From: JBGSYJ01 sp041748075
Lineage (GTDB): Bacteria; Acidobacteriota; Thermoanaerobaculia; Gp7-AA8
DNA: 37,900 nucleotides
Direction of reading: 5' to 3'
NCBI GenBank assembly: GCA_041748075.1
Contig: JBGTDX010000141.1
Span: 1-37,900, forward strand
The position numbers were made by a program, and so were the translations under genes. The notes beneath the pieces are model-generated. The model saw only the letters and a list, made by a program, of their open reading frames with translations, had not been told where the DNA came from and did not search any database. How positions within the stretch are numbered: position 1 is the first letter of the stretch; each line of letters opens with the position of its first letter. Of this stretch, positions 37,721 to 37,900 are shown in pieces.

Positions 37721-37900
37721 TTAAAAACAAGTTGCCGGAGCGGGACCGTCGATTCGGAGAGACCCTCCCGGCGGGACATCAAAGTAGGTGACCCACAGTA
37801 CCGTGGTGGTCCCACTGAGGTTGCGTGCGTTGTGTACATGGCCCTGTCCGCTGTCGATGAAAGCCTGACCTACCGTGTAGGTCTCGCCCACACAGGGATT
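37721..37900 (-). CDS. Cupin-domain protein, C-terminal part (runs off the window)
   Basis: The minus-strand frame is open from the window's last base to TAA at 37723-37721 and encodes 59 residues. YTVGQAFIDSGQGHVHNARNLSGTTTVLWVTYFDVPPGGSLRIDGPAP reads as the second half of a small cupin: the HVHNARN motif with two likely metal-binding His, then the TVLWVTYFDVPPG strands. It ends in Cys-Phe. The rest of the gene, including its start, lies outside the window. It was found by translating the window end; the family relation is clear although the function is unknown. Confidence 0.72.
   Translation of the reverse strand, partial: NPCVGETYTVGQAFIDSGQGHVHNARNLSGTTTVLWVTYFDVPPGGSLRIDGPAPATCF

Overview
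The window looks like a GC-rich chromosomal segment from a Gram-negative, probably an Acidobacteriota member. This is inferred from three large Ser/Thr kinases of the TolB/TPR or beta-propeller type, an Oar-like TonB-dependent receptor with a carboxypeptidase-regulatory-like N-terminus, a CheB-CheR-PAS-histidine kinase fusion, and scattered short repeats. No rRNA, tRNA, CRISPR array, phage module or complete transposase was recognised.

Layout. 1-1.6 kb: the end of a membrane protein, a frameshifted DUF6933-like relic and two small hypothetical genes. 1.6-5.6 kb: a soluble Ser/Thr kinase diverging from an mpaA-like murein peptide amidase and a glutamate-racemase-like gene (cell-wall peptide recycling). 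5.6-9.3 kb: one long CheB-CheR-PAS-HK signalling gene split by a 1-base frameshift. 9.5-11.2 kb: MarR regulator plus SRPBCC protein, divergent from a DoxX-like membrane protein across a perfect palindromic operator. 11.2-13.4 kb: a second, paralogous kinase. 13.66-13.91 kb: a small SelW/Rdx-like gene with an in-frame TGA at the CxxU position and a SECIS-like hairpin. 14.2-16.7 kb: radical SAM/SPASM enzyme, a PglD/NeuD acyltransferase fused to a carrier-protein domain, and a membrane protein. 16.8-21.4 kb: helical protein, DUF302 protein, SulP anion transporter, MFS transporter and a relic of a second SulP gene. 21.7-27.5 kb: a third kinase (transmembrane, beta-propeller) and the TonB-dependent receptor. 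27.9-34.8 kb: cupin lipoprotein, two His-rich exported proteins and a heavy-metal RND efflux system (outer-membrane factor, periplasmic adaptor, pump). 35.0-37.5 kb: three toxin-antitoxin modules of different antitoxin families, each with a PIN toxin. 37.5-37.9 kb: a repeat element and the C-terminus of a cupin protein running off the window.

How the parts work together. The best candidate for something undescribed is the 13.6-16.7 kb stretch: a probable selenoprotein that an automatic gene caller would miss, beside a compact radical SAM / acyltransferase-carrier locus that may build or modify a thioester-bound small molecule. The metal-efflux operon is also unusual, because the ribosome-binding site of its outer-membrane gene sits in a 9-bp inverted repeat starting right after the stop codon of the upstream His-rich gene. 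All functions are inferred from motifs read by eye; no database search was run.
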